Made by a program: the position numbers and the translations under genes. Positions 61,001 through 64,000 of a DNA stretch of 64,000 bases are shown here, piece after piece. Below the pieces are notes generated by a model. The model was not told the origin of the DNA. It saw only the letters and a program-made list of their open reading frames with translations, and made no database searches. Each line of letters opens with the position of its first letter. The first letter of the stretch is position 1. The stretch lies in NCBI GenBank assembly GCA_036346255.1, contig CM070636.1, forward strand, positions 29,581,539 through 29,645,538, in the 5' to 3' direction. Source of the DNA: Ampelocalamus luodianensis (Eukaryota > Streptophyta > Magnoliopsida > Poales > Poaceae).

Positions 61001-63353
61001 ATGGGTGCCTGTCCTACAAAAGCATTTCCGTCTCCAGGCGATTCTGCATAAATGTCAGAATGGAGCTTTATTGTCTACTCAAGTAATATTGAATTTCCTC
61101 TTGACCTTGGGGCGAACAAAGGATGGTGCTAAAATCCTTCAGTCTGCCAATATTTTTGCTTTCTTAAAGGTACTTCTGAGTCAGTTGTCTCTGGATGACT
61201 CCTGTTTGAGAAATTCTTTGAGCACCCAGGCAAAGGATGTGAATCTCTGGGGTTTGGGTCTTGCTATTGTCACCTCTCTGAACCATTATATGGATGATGA
61301 TATTTCTCGTAACAATGTTGCGAGCAGTACTATTAGCTTCCTTTCAGGACAAGTACCTTTGATGTCGTCTTATCTATCTGCACAAAGCATCAACACTCAT
61401 CAGAGCAAGAAAAGGGCGCTGTTGCAAAAGTCGCAGACATCACTTTCAGCTCTCAGTCTAACTGAGAACATCCTCACACTTCTATGTATTTTGGCAAAAT
61501 ATCATTTTCCACGGGACACAGGAATGAAGGAAGTGGATTCAGAATTAAGAGAGATTATTATCCACCTGCTTGCATTTATAAGCAGAGGAATTGCAAGGTC
61601 TGCCGATTCCCTGAACTGGAACCCATCGTTTCTTTGCCCTCCTATTGTTAAAGAAGAAATGGTGCTTCATGAAGAGCCACCACTCATTAGAAGCAAATAT
61701 GGCTGGTTCAGATTTGCTGCAAGTAGTACTTTGTCAACTGCAGTTGTTTCTGGTCCTTCCAATGCAGCATTATCTCTAGTGATCAAAGACAAAAGTTCTG
61801 GAGATTCTGATTCTGTGAAACAGACTCGTTTTACAGAGATGTTAGCTGTACAGATTTATAGAATTGCTTTTCTTATTATGAAGTTCCTGTGCAGTCAAGC
61901 AAAGGAGGCAGTAAAAAGGGCTGAGGAACTGGAATTTCTTGACCTTGCTCATTTTCCTGAACTTCCCATGCCAGATATTCTTCATGGTCTGCAGGTAACT
62001 ATGACTATTGCTTTAGGCCCTTACTGTTGGCTGCTTTACAGTTTACACAATGTTGTAATTTAAGTTCAAAATAAAACTAGTTGTGCTTATTTTCTACCAT
62101 GTCTCCTTTTTTAGCATAGAGTTGTAAAACGTTTTGGTACTATAAAAATGGAAAATCACTCCACTACACTAGCTTAATCGGTTAAGTCTTCTAAGGCCAT
62201 GCGCAATGTACCGGTGCTAGCTAGCTTTTCTGCCCTAGTACCGGTGCTAGCACATTAAAGCTAGTGAGGGGTGCAAGGAAAAAGATTCCTGGCACCGGTG
62301 CATATAGATGCACTAGGTGCTAACTCAAAAAAAATATTATGGGCCCACTTGTAAGTGAAATGAGAGAGGGAGTGTGTGGTGGGAGAAAAAGAAGTGATAT
62401 TTTATTTAATTATGAATCCTGTGTTGGAGAAAGAAGGATGTGTTAAACACTATAGGAGAAAGACAAATCTAGCACACCATAGTGAAATGGCGAATCTGGC
62501 ACCTGCAACATTGTATATGGCCTAAGTAGCTATCTGGTTTGCACTGTTTCATCCCTGCATTTGATTTCAAATTTCACTAAACGTTCCTAGGGGTGAATAA
62601 CAAAGGGAAATAAACTTTAAAAGATGTCTAGCTTGACATTGTAGGGAATGTTTAATTACAGATAAATTATGTAAACTACAATAGAGCAATTTGGAAGTCG
62701 TAAAGCCCAGTGCAGTATTGACTTCAAACTTACTGTAAAACTAGTTGATCTGCATGCAACCGTATGGTTAGAAGCTTGTCTCTGCTTCAAGTCCAGCTCT
62801 GAAGTGAGAGAAAATGCTATGCTCCATTTTTCCCGATTTCATAAGGGCCAAGATCAAATCTATATCAGAAATATGGAATTTTTTTATTTGTGTACAATTC
62901 ACTGATCACAGTTGCGGATACTCTTTTCAGGATCAAGTGGTTTCTATTGTGACTGAAGTACTAGAGGCAAATGGATCTAGCACTCTCCATGCTGAGACAG
63001 AGAGGGTATGTCACCTTCTGTTGGTGATACTTGAAACATCACTTTACATGGAACTGTGCGTATCCCAGTCATGTGGCATCAGGCCAGTGCTTGGTCGGTT
63101 CGAAGATTTCTCCAAGGGAATTAAGGCTATGCTTCATGGTATGCTTCATTTATGGATTAATTCTTACACTATTTGAAACGAGAATCCTAGTAATTTATGG
63201 TTGAACAGTATGCTTCACAATTTGTTAACTTTTTCCTTTTTTAATTTTGCAGCTTTAGAGAAGCATGCCAGTTTTAAACCATTGGTCAGGTCGCTTACTC
63301 AAATTACCACGCTTCTGTATCCCGGGCTTGTGCAAAGTAACATTCTCATGTAA
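15858..63353 (+). CDS. NUP188: Nucleoporin NUP188 (33 coding exons)
   Basis: Structural nucleoporin of the nuclear-pore inner ring, a large alpha-helical solenoid paired with the NUP93 group. I recognise the plant NUP188 (DUF3414) family from SLWWDPF (residues 24-30), LNLDEVQSYILVKRS, QYYLERQCLLKC, EETLIEINLILDILF and LIETLDFENLL. Exons: 15858-16013, 16108-16281, 16775-16870, 17589-17658, 23906-24030, 26271-26411, 26506-26663, 26791-26950, 27040-27138, 32812-32889, 32992-33051, 33143-33300, 34874-35078, 37107-37226, 37455-37540, 37614-37724, 41090-41161, 41652-41737, 45280-45428, 45716-45859, 45946-46053, 50090-50194, 51005-51112, 51237-51347, 54441-54613, 55957-56151, 57131-57374, 57669-57776, 58479-58537, 59757-60141, 60456-61994, 62931-63138, 63253-63353. 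The total is 5892 nt, 1963 aa. Every junction keeps phase and no internal stop occurs, and the length fits the family. All donors are GT except intron 18 (GC). The start ATG sits in good context (cacccATGGCG). It is not the paralogue NUP205, whose N-terminus differs. Confidence 0.93.
16282..17588 (+). other. NUP188 introns 2 and 3 (exon 3 at 16775-16870)
   Basis: AT-rich intron sequence of 493 and 718 bp around a 32-codon exon encoding NLDEVQSYILVKRSS. I saw no transposon ends or RNA genes in either intron. Confidence 0.7.
18282..18652 (+). repeat. 5' LTR of the intron-4 Gypsy element
   Basis: 371 bp, TG...CA. Compared with the 3' LTR it differs largely by one- and two-base insertions or deletions (for example accgcctc versus accggcctc, and gcttctctg versus gcttcctctg) plus a modest number of substitutions. 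Confidence 0.88.
18990..19500 (+). pseudogene. Gypsy gag remnant
   Basis: Fragments in different frames read SILSYDGKEDP, then ARTWYYAMEQ, then MPPWERFKDLCHQL and NRLAELARLPFHA. These are the conserved successive blocks of the retrotransposon gag domain in this Gypsy lineage. At least two frameshifts separate them. No intact CCHC zinc knuckle was seen downstream. Confidence 0.75.
19860..22985 (+). pseudogene. Gypsy pol remnant (PR-RT-RH-IN-chromodomain)
   Basis: Protease-like sequence lies at about 19900-20160 (MRIGHEEFSID…NLGGFDL). Reverse-transcriptase traces lie at 20630-21040 (LHGAKFFTK; YLGHVISANGVAMGSDKV). RNase H ends at about 21560 (FDFAVEYRPGRLNSVADALS). Integrase lies at 21950-22640, including PWAEYCYNTSFHTALRTTPF and GDWVWLRL, and a chromodomain trace is at about 22870-22985 (ALVKWHGLPTEDAT). 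The pieces fall in all three plus-strand frames, so no continuous polyprotein exists. The chromodomain trace places it among chromoviruses. Confidence 0.85.
22995..23373 (+). repeat. 3' LTR of the intron-4 Gypsy element
   Basis: 379 bp, preceded by a purine-rich tract (gagcgcggagaga) and followed directly by the target duplication ttact. Its first 40 bp would also be read through by the last pol frame. Confidence 0.88.
23379..23905 (+). other. 3' part of NUP188 intron 4
   Basis: AT-rich intron DNA with no recognisable element. Exon 5 (23906-24030) follows after ATACAG and completes the split codon begun by exon 4. Confidence 0.6.
24654..24918. mobile_element. Stowaway-type MITE in intron 5
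   Basis: 265 bp with terminal inverted repeats CTACCTCCAATTGCAAATAT (left) and its near-perfect complement ATATTTGCAATTGGAGGGAG (right), flanked by TA on both sides (24652-24653, 24919-24920). CTCCCTCC-type ends plus TA duplication are the hallmarks of Stowaway (Tc1/mariner-derived) MITEs. It has no coding capacity. Confidence 0.9.
24998..25567. mobile_element. 570-bp TIR element (GGGCCTGTTTGGC ends) in intron 5
   Basis: The left end is GGGCCTGTTTGGCCCCACTT; the right end complement is GGGCCTATTTTGGCTGGACTT. Subterminal GCTTCTCC/GGAGAAGC motifs recur on both arms (25023-25100 and 25494-25545), so the ends could pair. Flanks are tac and taa, a possible 3-bp duplication with one mismatch. It is non-autonomous; the internal frames have no known domain. 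The superfamily (PIF/Harbinger or hAT) is not settled. Confidence 0.7.
27139..28171 (+). other. NUP188 intron 9, 5' part
   Basis: AT-rich intron sequence without recognised features. Short frames (for example 27381-27572) look accidental. The intron continues to 32811 and is enlarged by the nested hAT-like element and LTR that follow. Confidence 0.6.
28419..28832. mobile_element. hAT-like element B, nested in A
   Basis: 414 bp. The left end is CGTAGTACGAAAAATTGGAC and the right-end complement is CATAGTACGAAAAACCAGAC; both arms are rich in GGACCGG/CCGGTC. The perfect 8-bp duplication ctccatat lies at 28411-28418 and 28833-28840. It has no transposase. Around 28540-28610 the minus strand contains a T-arm-like stretch (GTGGG-TTCAATC-CCTAC), which could be a tRNA-derived insert. 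Confidence 0.8.
29529..32640 (-). mobile_element. 3.1-kb solo LTR nested in hAT-like A
   Basis: On the minus strand it begins TGTAACATCCCAAATTTGG and ends GGGCTCTGACA, flanked by the perfect 5-bp duplication atgga (29524-29528, 32641-32645). Its start matches the start of the solo LTR at 9726, so the two belong to related families. A minus-strand TATA box (CTATAAATGG, 31085-31094) is followed by a pyrimidine-rich leader. No gag or pol is present. A primer-binding-site-like TGGTATCGAGC (minus strand, near 31805-31815) next to TAACA suggests that a further small retroelement fragment is embedded on the right side. Confidence 0.8.
31985..32172. repeat. Local tandem repeats (AGCATATGCC, GATGCTCATCCT, AAAGCAAAAGCA)
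   Basis: Three adjoining runs of short direct repeats: agcatatgc variants (about 31980-32025), 'aggatgctcatcctagatgctcatcct' (about 32025-32055), and a roughly 30-bp unit gctagtctaagatgctaaagcaaa repeated two to three times and ending in (aaagca)n (32100-32172). All lie in the solo LTR. Probably replication slippage. Confidence 0.65.
33301..34873 (+). other. NUP188 intron 12 with GC-rich insertion
   Basis: The flanks are ordinary AT-rich intron. From about 33955 to 34440 the composition changes sharply to GC-rich, non-coding-looking DNA (frames of at most 128 residues on both strands without domains), followed by a stretch repeating CCTGAAAC (34560-34640). This looks like an inserted element, but I found no convincing ends. 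Confidence 0.45.
35079..36039 (+). other. NUP188 intron 13, 5' part
   Basis: AT-rich intron DNA following the donor GAG|GTAAAA. No gene or terminal repeats recognised. Confidence 0.55.
36040..36640. repeat. CCGGTTACCGG-rich element copy 1
   Basis: Starts CAAGGATCAAAATCTCG and contains many ACCGGT/CCGGTAACC palindromes and AAATTTGAAATTTGAA-like spacers. It is the same family as the copy split into pieces between 46163 and 49880; the two share an almost identical 90-bp run at 36440-36540 and 47695-47790. It is non-coding. An 8-bp duplication was not found for this copy, so its ends are approximate. The better preserved relative at 54720-54945 has one. Confidence 0.6.
36795..37040. repeat. CCGGTTACCGG-rich element copy 2
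   Basis: Contains CGCCGGTTACCGGTCAAACC on the left and GCGGTTACCGGCCGGGATTT on the right, able to pair, around a TTCGAAATTTGAAATTTGAA core. It is related to copy 1 and to the element at 54720. It lies 66 bp upstream of exon 14, so it may carry part of that acceptor region's context. Confidence 0.5.
37107..37226 (+). CDS. NUP188: NUP188 exon 14
   Basis: 40 codons after the acceptor TGTGTAG|TTC, reading FPHSGVFILLITLAQDLYS and onward. The start is decided by the in-frame TAG just upstream (it is the acceptor itself) and by continuity with the preceding exon end ALVRWE, which gives VRWEFPHSGVF as in plant NUP188. Confidence 0.82.
37776..38173 (-). repeat. 3' LTR of the intron-16 Gypsy element
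   Basis: Aligns over its length with the other LTR (for example gtggaaatagggttagga, and ctccttaatatatagcc). The inner roughly 20 bp present in the partner (ending ccacatgaca) are missing or replaced, so the inner boundary is approximate. Confidence 0.8.
38174..38790 (-). pseudogene. Gypsy integrase remnant
   Basis: Minus-strand frames read EIVRIHGFPSSIMSNRDPIF, then LAGVKLHLSSAFHPQFD, then PWEEYCYNTSFQSS (38783-38424), and after a frame change FTVGQWVWLRLHHRP (38366-38151). These are the core and C-terminal parts of integrase, related to the intron-4 element (which has PWAEYCYNTSF). The N-terminal zinc-binding HHCC part is absent. Confidence 0.8.
38812..38935 (-). mobile_element. Foreign mini-LTR (111 bp) plus primer-binding site inside the Gypsy element
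   Basis: On the minus strand 38935-38825 starts TGTTAGAATAGGACTC and ends TTATTCATAACA, with perfect TGTTA/TAACA ends. It is followed at once by TGGTATCAGAGCG (38824-38812), a textbook initiator-Met primer-binding site. This is the 5' end of a second, Copia- or TRIM-like retroelement, lying between the protease/RT linker and the integrase of the host element. No matching second LTR is seen. Confidence 0.7.
38936..39520 (-). pseudogene. Gypsy zinc knuckle, retropepsin and pre-RT linker
   Basis: The minus-strand frame has a CCHC knuckle CYNCNEKFEPNHTC (39514-39473). It is followed in another frame by the aspartic protease active-site motif LDSGSTHNFISA (39389 leftward), and finally, at 39050-38940, EELLQDFEDTFTEPTKLPPK, which normally lies just upstream of the reverse-transcriptase fingers. 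The RT that should follow is absent. Confidence 0.78.
39833..40570 (-). pseudogene. Gypsy gag (245-codon frame, then shifted)
   Basis: The minus-strand frame starts near the primer-binding site, with a coiled-coil-like N-terminus (IAALTEQIALMTASMTAM) and then HKLEFPTCEGKQDPPGWL and RSEQFFRGQRT, the gag motif of this Gypsy lineage (compare SYDGKEDP in intron 4). After about 40180 the conserved gag residues continue in another frame, so it is frameshifted. Product: capsid-like protein, inactive here. Confidence 0.75.
40573..40985 (-). repeat. 5' LTR of the intron-16 Gypsy element
   Basis: 413 bp, TGTCA...TGACA, next to the target duplication tgaag on its outer side. Its inner side adjoins the primer-binding-site-like stretch at about 40558-40572. 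Confidence 0.85.
41652..41737 (+). CDS. NUP188: NUP188 exon 18 with non-canonical GC donor
   Basis: Encodes SDWLLSGALARMLFAASEEN and onward. Continuity with exon 19 (VLDFAIQVLRKG) requires the donor ACTTCAG|GCATGT, i.e. a GC-AG intron; the last G of this exon joins TG of exon 19 to make Val. Reading on instead of splicing reaches a stop within about 45 codons, and no GT nearby keeps the phase with the conserved sequence. AG|GC matches known plant GC-AG donors, although ATGT is a weaker continuation than AAGT. Confidence 0.8.
43020..43565 (+). pseudogene. Copia gag remnant
   Basis: Starts near ATGGCTACCACCGGTGGCTC (43027). Frames contain FDETNSQVWAVHLRIHLDSQ, then, after frame changes, residues of the UBN2-type gag domain (SCMPMRDG, CHAQDALPS in shifted frames; 'catgcacaagacgcactccct' at 43458 encodes M-H-K-T-H-S-L in the correct frame). 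It is frameshifted throughout. Confidence 0.6.
43570..44745 (+). pseudogene. Copia reverse transcriptase / RNase H remnant
   Basis: One frame to 43994 carries VYRLCRSLHGLKQATRAWFD, then the catalytic box as LYLDDMIVTGD (YVDD type with a Tyr-Val to Tyr-Leu change), and LGPLRYFLGLEV. An amber stop follows, after which the same frame continues with DPTHYRHLVGSLVYLGITRP. Further RNase H blocks (AEAELRAMALL, SDNTGAISIA-like, LADFFTKAQ) appear in other frames. The order and motifs are those of Copia pol. Confidence 0.85.
45280..45428 (+). CDS. NUP188: NUP188 exon 19
   Basis: Encodes VLDFAIQVLRKGAAADDMVS through NHMNWKYKKYSRWKTTLK. This is one of the most recognisable mid-protein blocks of plant NUP188 and fixes the GC-AG junction upstream. 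Acceptor TTTCCAG|TG, donor AAG|GTGCAA. Confidence 0.88.
46383..47698 (-). mobile_element. Gag-only Copia-type retrotransposon (TR-GAG)
   Basis: 1316 bp. LTRs at 46383-46591 and 47480-47698 (minus strand starts TGTTG…, ends CCCTTTCA), perfect target duplication cttgg (46378-46382, 47699-47703). The primer-binding site TGGTATCAAC (47479-47470) and polypurine tract GCGGGGGG (46599-46592) are both intact. The interior holds a Copia gag domain and nothing else; there is no protease, integrase or RT. This is the architecture described for plant TR-GAG elements, which depend on enzymes from other elements. The LTRs differ by a 10-11 bp local duplication (taggagctaa) and a few substitutions. Confidence 0.88.
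46560..47423 (-). pseudogene. Copia gag (UBN2) of the TR-GAG element
   Basis: The minus-strand start codon at 47423 begins MGDNTAEAAAAT. After an apparent frameshift near 47340 the conserved part reads VRTHIPVSLEMHTPNFSRWR, CLLGKFGTSRHID, and VWQATDFAVRSLLYALISEE. A TAA (47029-47031) interrupts the frame, which then continues in the same frame to LLRGLNENYRHMASIIKTRS and FLEARTLLLLEEADLK, the usual end of the UBN2 gag domain. Only one shift and one stop separate it from an open frame, so it is a fairly recent copy. Confidence 0.8.
47791..49840. mobile_element. hAT-like element C (AAGTCG / CGACTAGTCG type), intron 21
   Basis: The left end is CATGGTTATCAAGTCGTCG and the right-end complement is CAAGGTTATTAAGTCGGC. 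The perfect 8-bp target duplication atgcagtc lies at 47783-47790 and 49841-49848. Both arms carry clustered AAGTCG and the palindrome CGACTAGTCG (47880-47915; 49769-49800). hAT-like D (48642-49390) is inserted in its middle. The right half is AT-rich and includes a short acidic frame ending DEFEMDDF (49542-49622), possibly the tail of an ancestral transposase exon. Its right end is nearly identical to that of element F. Confidence 0.85.
48642..49390. mobile_element. hAT-like element D (AAGGCG type), nested in C
   Basis: 749 bp with terminal repeats CATGGTTATTAAGGCG on the left and the exact complement on the right, and the perfect 8-bp duplication atatagat (48634-48641, 49391-49398). Both arms (48655-48745 and 49205-49380) are saturated with AAGGCG/GGCGACGCC motifs and could fold into a long hairpin. 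The middle is GC-rich with Pro/Ser/Arg-rich frames and no transposase. Being flawless at both ends, it is probably the youngest of the set. Confidence 0.88.
50195..51004 (+). other. NUP188 intron 22
   Basis: 810 bp of AT-rich intron; no element recognised. The acceptor chosen is TTTCACAAG|GCT, giving …FQNS then AIQVAAARAFS, which matches the conserved family reading. An open frame extends upstream to 50909 but encodes nothing conserved. Confidence 0.65.
51005..51112 (+). CDS. NUP188: NUP188 exon 23
   Basis: 36 codons, AIQVAAARAFSILCFTAYRA through VDGSE. The start was chosen by phase (exon 22 ends in phase 0) and by the conserved junction NS|AIQV. The longer upstream open frame (SIETEDAHLFHK) would insert residues with no counterpart in the family. 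Confidence 0.8.
51348..52134 (+). other. NUP188 intron 24, 5' part
   Basis: AT-rich intron DNA without recognised features up to the hAT-like element E. Confidence 0.55.
52143..52804. mobile_element. hAT-like element E (TTAGGCG type), intron 24
   Basis: 662 bp. The left end is CATGGATGTCATGGTGTCGC and the right-end complement is CATGGTTGTCACGGCGAATTAGG. The perfect 8-bp duplication attgaagg lies at 52135-52142 and 52805-52812. Subterminal motifs are TAGGCG/CGCCTA variants on both arms (52155-52260; 52760-52795). The internal frames (52388-52742) are Ser/Pro/Phe-rich with no known domain, so it is non-autonomous. Confidence 0.85.
52902..53845. mobile_element. hAT-like element F (same family as C), intron 24
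   Basis: 944 bp. The left end is CATGCTTATTAAGTCGAC and the right-end complement is CAAGGTTATTAAGTCGG. Flanks ggcgttat (52894-52901) and gacgttat (53846-53853) are a 7-of-8 target duplication. Arms carry CGACTAGTCG palindromes. The last 80 bp match the end of element C closely (ggcaag.cggtcacta.gagggt.gtgtcgactt). The interior has a degenerate repeat based on 'cgtcgccctcggctcccagc' (53175-53350). Confidence 0.78.
53854..54440 (+). other. NUP188 intron 24, 3' part
   Basis: AT-rich intron. A 74-residue frame at 54058-54282 is not conserved in NUP188 and is skipped: exon 24 (…VRYQ) joins exon 25 (PALLISLIEQS) as in the family. No transposon ends found. Confidence 0.6.
54720..54945. mobile_element. 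CCGGTT-type hAT-like MITE G, intron 25
   Basis: 226 bp. The left end is TAGGGGAAAAAAACCCGG and the right-end complement is CAAGGATACAAAACCC. The perfect 8-bp duplication agtagaag lies at 54712-54719 and 54946-54953. The interior repeats CCGGTT and the TTCAATTTCGAATTTCA core seen in the elements at 36040, 36795 and 46163, which ties that whole family to hAT-like 8-bp duplications. Confidence 0.75.
55061..55320 (+). repeat. SINE-like sequence, intron 25
   Basis: Contains a pol III A-box-like stretch (gcgctcggatggttaggactcc) and further on GTTCAATCC-type and GGTTTCATCC sequences, followed by 'tgcctcatttaataagagtaca'. A similar order (TTAGCTCGGTTGGCAGAAGG … TGCCTCGTCTATTAAGAGCACG) is found at 63590-63665. 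The two look like copies of one tRNA-derived SINE family such as Au-type SINEs of grasses. Ends and target duplication are unclear. Confidence 0.45.
55325..55800 (-). mobile_element. RTE-type LINE 3' fragment (minus strand)
   Basis: On the minus strand frames read DGLDISNGGL-like, then LTWDEAVKRDLRD (55630-55590), then KELALDRNTWKLAIHVPKP (55585-55525), matching the extreme C-terminus of plant RTE LINE reverse transcriptases (…EAVKRDL…ALDR…W…AIHVPEP). The minus-strand 3' end at 55325-55340 runs into GTTGTTGCTG, like the short simple-repeat tails of RTE elements. It is 5' truncated, with stops. Confidence 0.68.
56317..56993. mobile_element. hAT-like element H (CCTAGGCG type), intron 26
   Basis: 677 bp. 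The left end is CAAGGTTCAAGAAGTCC and the right-end complement is CAAAGTTCAAGAAAGCGC. The 8-bp flanks are atcactac (56309-56316) and atcattac (56994-57001), 7 of 8. Arms are dense in GCCTAGGCG/CGCCTAGG (56336-56405; 56915-56945), as in element A. The interior is CpG-rich ('gccgtcgccgccgctgaggtcgctgc' and similar) with no transposase. Confidence 0.8.
57777..58478 (+). other. NUP188 intron 28
   Basis: 702 bp, no gene or clear repeat. The 3' splice site is placed at GGGTTTGCAG|TTG, because this gives ISSK|LLQHRAFLALLSQYA in phase, like the K-L-L-Q…AF…L..QY block of other plant NUP188 proteins. The more upstream TTTTCAG at 58430 would be out of frame. Confidence 0.7.
58538..59756 (+). other. NUP188 intron 29
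   Basis: 1219 bp. At 58740-58910 is a GGTTCG/CGAACC-rich patch with short inverted ends (AGTTACCAGA and AGTTACCGGA), probably a decayed MITE related to the CCGGTT family. A 62-bp tandem duplication lies at 59259-59382. The rest is plain AT-rich intron. Confidence 0.5.
59259..59382. repeat. 62-bp perfect tandem duplication
   Basis: Two identical 62-bp units (each containing ctctgatggtcattttcg and ctgggccctcacgcccagct) lie head to tail in intron 29. The GCTGGGC/GCCCAGC complementarity inside the unit could form a small hairpin, which may have promoted slippage. Identity implies a recent event. Confidence 0.85.
59757..60141 (+). CDS. NUP188: NUP188 exon 30
   Basis: The second largest exon (385 nt, residues about 1220-1348). 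It contains GEQELTNLVINDLYYHIHGE, ITPGPFQEILCFLL, and LWNHSDWKTYKEVAEKML, all typical of the C-terminal half of plant NUP188. Acceptor GTGCAG|TGG, donor ACA|GTAAGT. Confidence 0.9.
60245..60371. mobile_element. 127-bp MITE in intron 30
   Basis: Terminal inverted repeats GGTCCCTAAACTTCGGC (left) and GGCCCATAAACTTCAGC (right complement), flanked by TA on both sides (60243-60244, 60372-60373). It occupies nearly half of the small intron and ends 84 bp before exon 31. The superfamily is not certain; TA duplication is compatible with Tc1/mariner-type MITEs. Confidence 0.72.
60456..61994 (+). CDS. NUP188: NUP188 exon 31 (largest exon)
   Basis: 1539 nt, 513 codons (residues 1349-1861), uninterrupted. 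It is helix-rich and leucine-rich, as expected for an alpha-solenoid, with LPDEGISVTTTQSVVKCACK near the start and ELEFLDLAHFPELPMPDILH near the end. Start taken at CTGCAG|AGT, in phase with exon 30; the open frame upstream to 60405 is intronic (MITE flank). Donor CAG|GTAACT. Confidence 0.93.
62195..62522. mobile_element. Tourist-like (PIF/Harbinger) MITE in intron 31
   Basis: 328 bp. Ends GGCCATGCGCAATGTACCGG (left) and GGCCATATACAATGTTGCAG (right complement), flanked by the 3-bp duplication taa (62192-62194, 62523-62525). The TAA duplication with GG.C ends indicates PIF/Harbinger origin. The left arm has a short direct repeat TACCGGTGCTAGC. It is non-coding. Confidence 0.85.
62931..63138 (+). 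CDS. NUP188: NUP188 exon 32
   Basis: Acceptor CTTTTCAG|GAT, reading DQVVSIVTEVLEANGSSTLH, then ERVCHLLLVILETSLYMEL, to KAMLH. Ends with one base of a split Ala codon before GTATGC. Confidence 0.9.
63253..63353 (+). CDS. NUP188: NUP188 exon 33 (stop codon)
   Basis: Completes the split Ala codon and reads LEKHASFKPLVRSLTQITTL, ending YPGLVQSNILM and TAA. The terminal YPGL-type motif agrees with other plant NUP188 C-termini. Confidence 0.88.
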
Positions 63354-64000
63354 TTCTTGTAAACTGTATCTCTTTGTTAGTGAAATTTGCCGCTAACTTG
63401 CATAAATGGAATTATAGTTTTTTATAACATGTCCTGCCAGAATCAACCCCTAACATTGGGTGTATGCACGCACCAAGCGAGTGAAGCATCTAACGTGACA
63501 ACAGTGGCACCCGGCAGCAAATGTACTCGTAAAGCACATCAAAGGTGAGCACCAGAATATGAATCAAACAGTTTGACGTCAAGAGGATTAAGCTTAGCTC
63601 GGTTGGCAGAAGGTGTACGTGGTATGCCTCGTCTATTAAGAGCACGCACACGTGTACCCTCGTTTCTTAACTAGAGGTGGCAATGCGGCAGGAGAGTAGC
63701 TCAGAGCCTTTGCAAGATATCTTCCGTGTGCAATGCGTGTGGCGCGTGTCATGTGTGTGGGCACGTGTTTGTCTTGTGCTTAAGAAAGGTTGGGATCTTT
63801 CTGCAAAATGCTGCTATTAACCTATGGGCTGTATACCGTAACCGAATACCAACGTTTCCTCTTGTTGAATGTGCTAAGATGCCGGGATTGTGAATGCCAC
63901 GGTCTAAAAAAAAAACAAGGAAAGAAAGGTGAACCGCGGTCCGTGAGATTTTGTACGTCCACATCGTCACCCGGACCTCACGCGTTGTTTTCACCAAAAT
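63354..64000 (+). other. NUP188 3' flank with SINE-like fragment
   Basis: No further gene. An AT-rich stretch follows the stop codon, but no definite poly(A) signal stands out. At 63590-63690 there is a tRNA-like A-box segment (TTAGCTCGGTTGGCAGAAGG) followed by 'ctattaagagcacgcac', resembling the SINE-like copy at 55061. The ORF at 63749-63997 (minus) has no recognisable domain. Confidence 0.5.

Noticed and set aside
15858..63353. Identification as NUP205 (the paralogue) instead of NUP188
   Set aside because: The N-terminal SLWWDPF block, QYYLERQCLLKC and the mid-protein NHMNWKYKKYSRWK block fit plant NUP188; the plant NUP205 N-terminus is different.

Overview
This is nuclear DNA from a flowering plant, most likely a grass (Poaceae). 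The reasons are a GC-rich, alanine-rich first exon followed by AT-rich introns, Stowaway- and Tourist-type MITEs, and many nested Copia, Gypsy and hAT-like elements. I cannot name the species. There is no bacterial-type gene organisation.

The one intact gene is a plus-strand NUP188 orthologue, an inner-ring nucleoporin of the nuclear pore, at 15858..63353. I could trace it as 33 coding exons with compatible phases at every junction. They give 5892 nt of CDS (1963 residues plus stop) spread over 47.5 kb, so about 12% of the locus is coding. One splice donor is GC (intron 18); the others are GT.

Layout: (1) 1-9.7 kb is retroelement debris on the minus strand: gag-like sequence, a primer-binding site, an LTR candidate, a Gypsy pol tail, a long LTR-like non-coding block, and a degenerate short-period repeat. 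(2) 9.64-14.88 kb is a BAM-type LRR receptor-kinase fragment (minus strand) split by a 4995-bp solo LTR; removing the LTR and one target-site copy restores the LRR reading frame. (3) 14.88-15.86 kb is GC-rich low-complexity DNA, a shard of a CMGC protein kinase, and the NUP188 5' leader. (4) 15.86-63.35 kb is NUP188. Its introns hold a decayed Gypsy element (intron 4); a Stowaway MITE and a 570-bp TIR element (intron 5); an hAT-like element interrupted by another hAT-like element and by a 3.1-kb solo LTR (intron 9); CCGGTT-rich elements (intron 13); a minus-strand Gypsy element with a chimeric interior (intron 16); a Copia deletion derivative (intron 18); a four-level nest that includes a gag-only Copia-type element (intron 21); two hAT-like elements (intron 24); an hAT-like element, a SINE-like sequence and an RTE LINE tail (intron 25); an hAT-like element (intron 26); and MITEs (introns 30 and 31). 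(5) 63.35-64 kb is 3' flank with a SINE-like fragment.

The most unusual content is a group of related hAT-like elements. They share CATGG/CAAGG...CCATG/CCTTG ends and 8-bp target duplications, but carry different GC-rich subterminal motif arrays (AAGTCG/CGACTAGTCG, AAGGCG, CCTAGGCG, TTAGGCG). At least six copies sit in the introns of this one gene. The NUP188 reading frame is intact around all of them, so the gene appears to have tolerated this intron growth.
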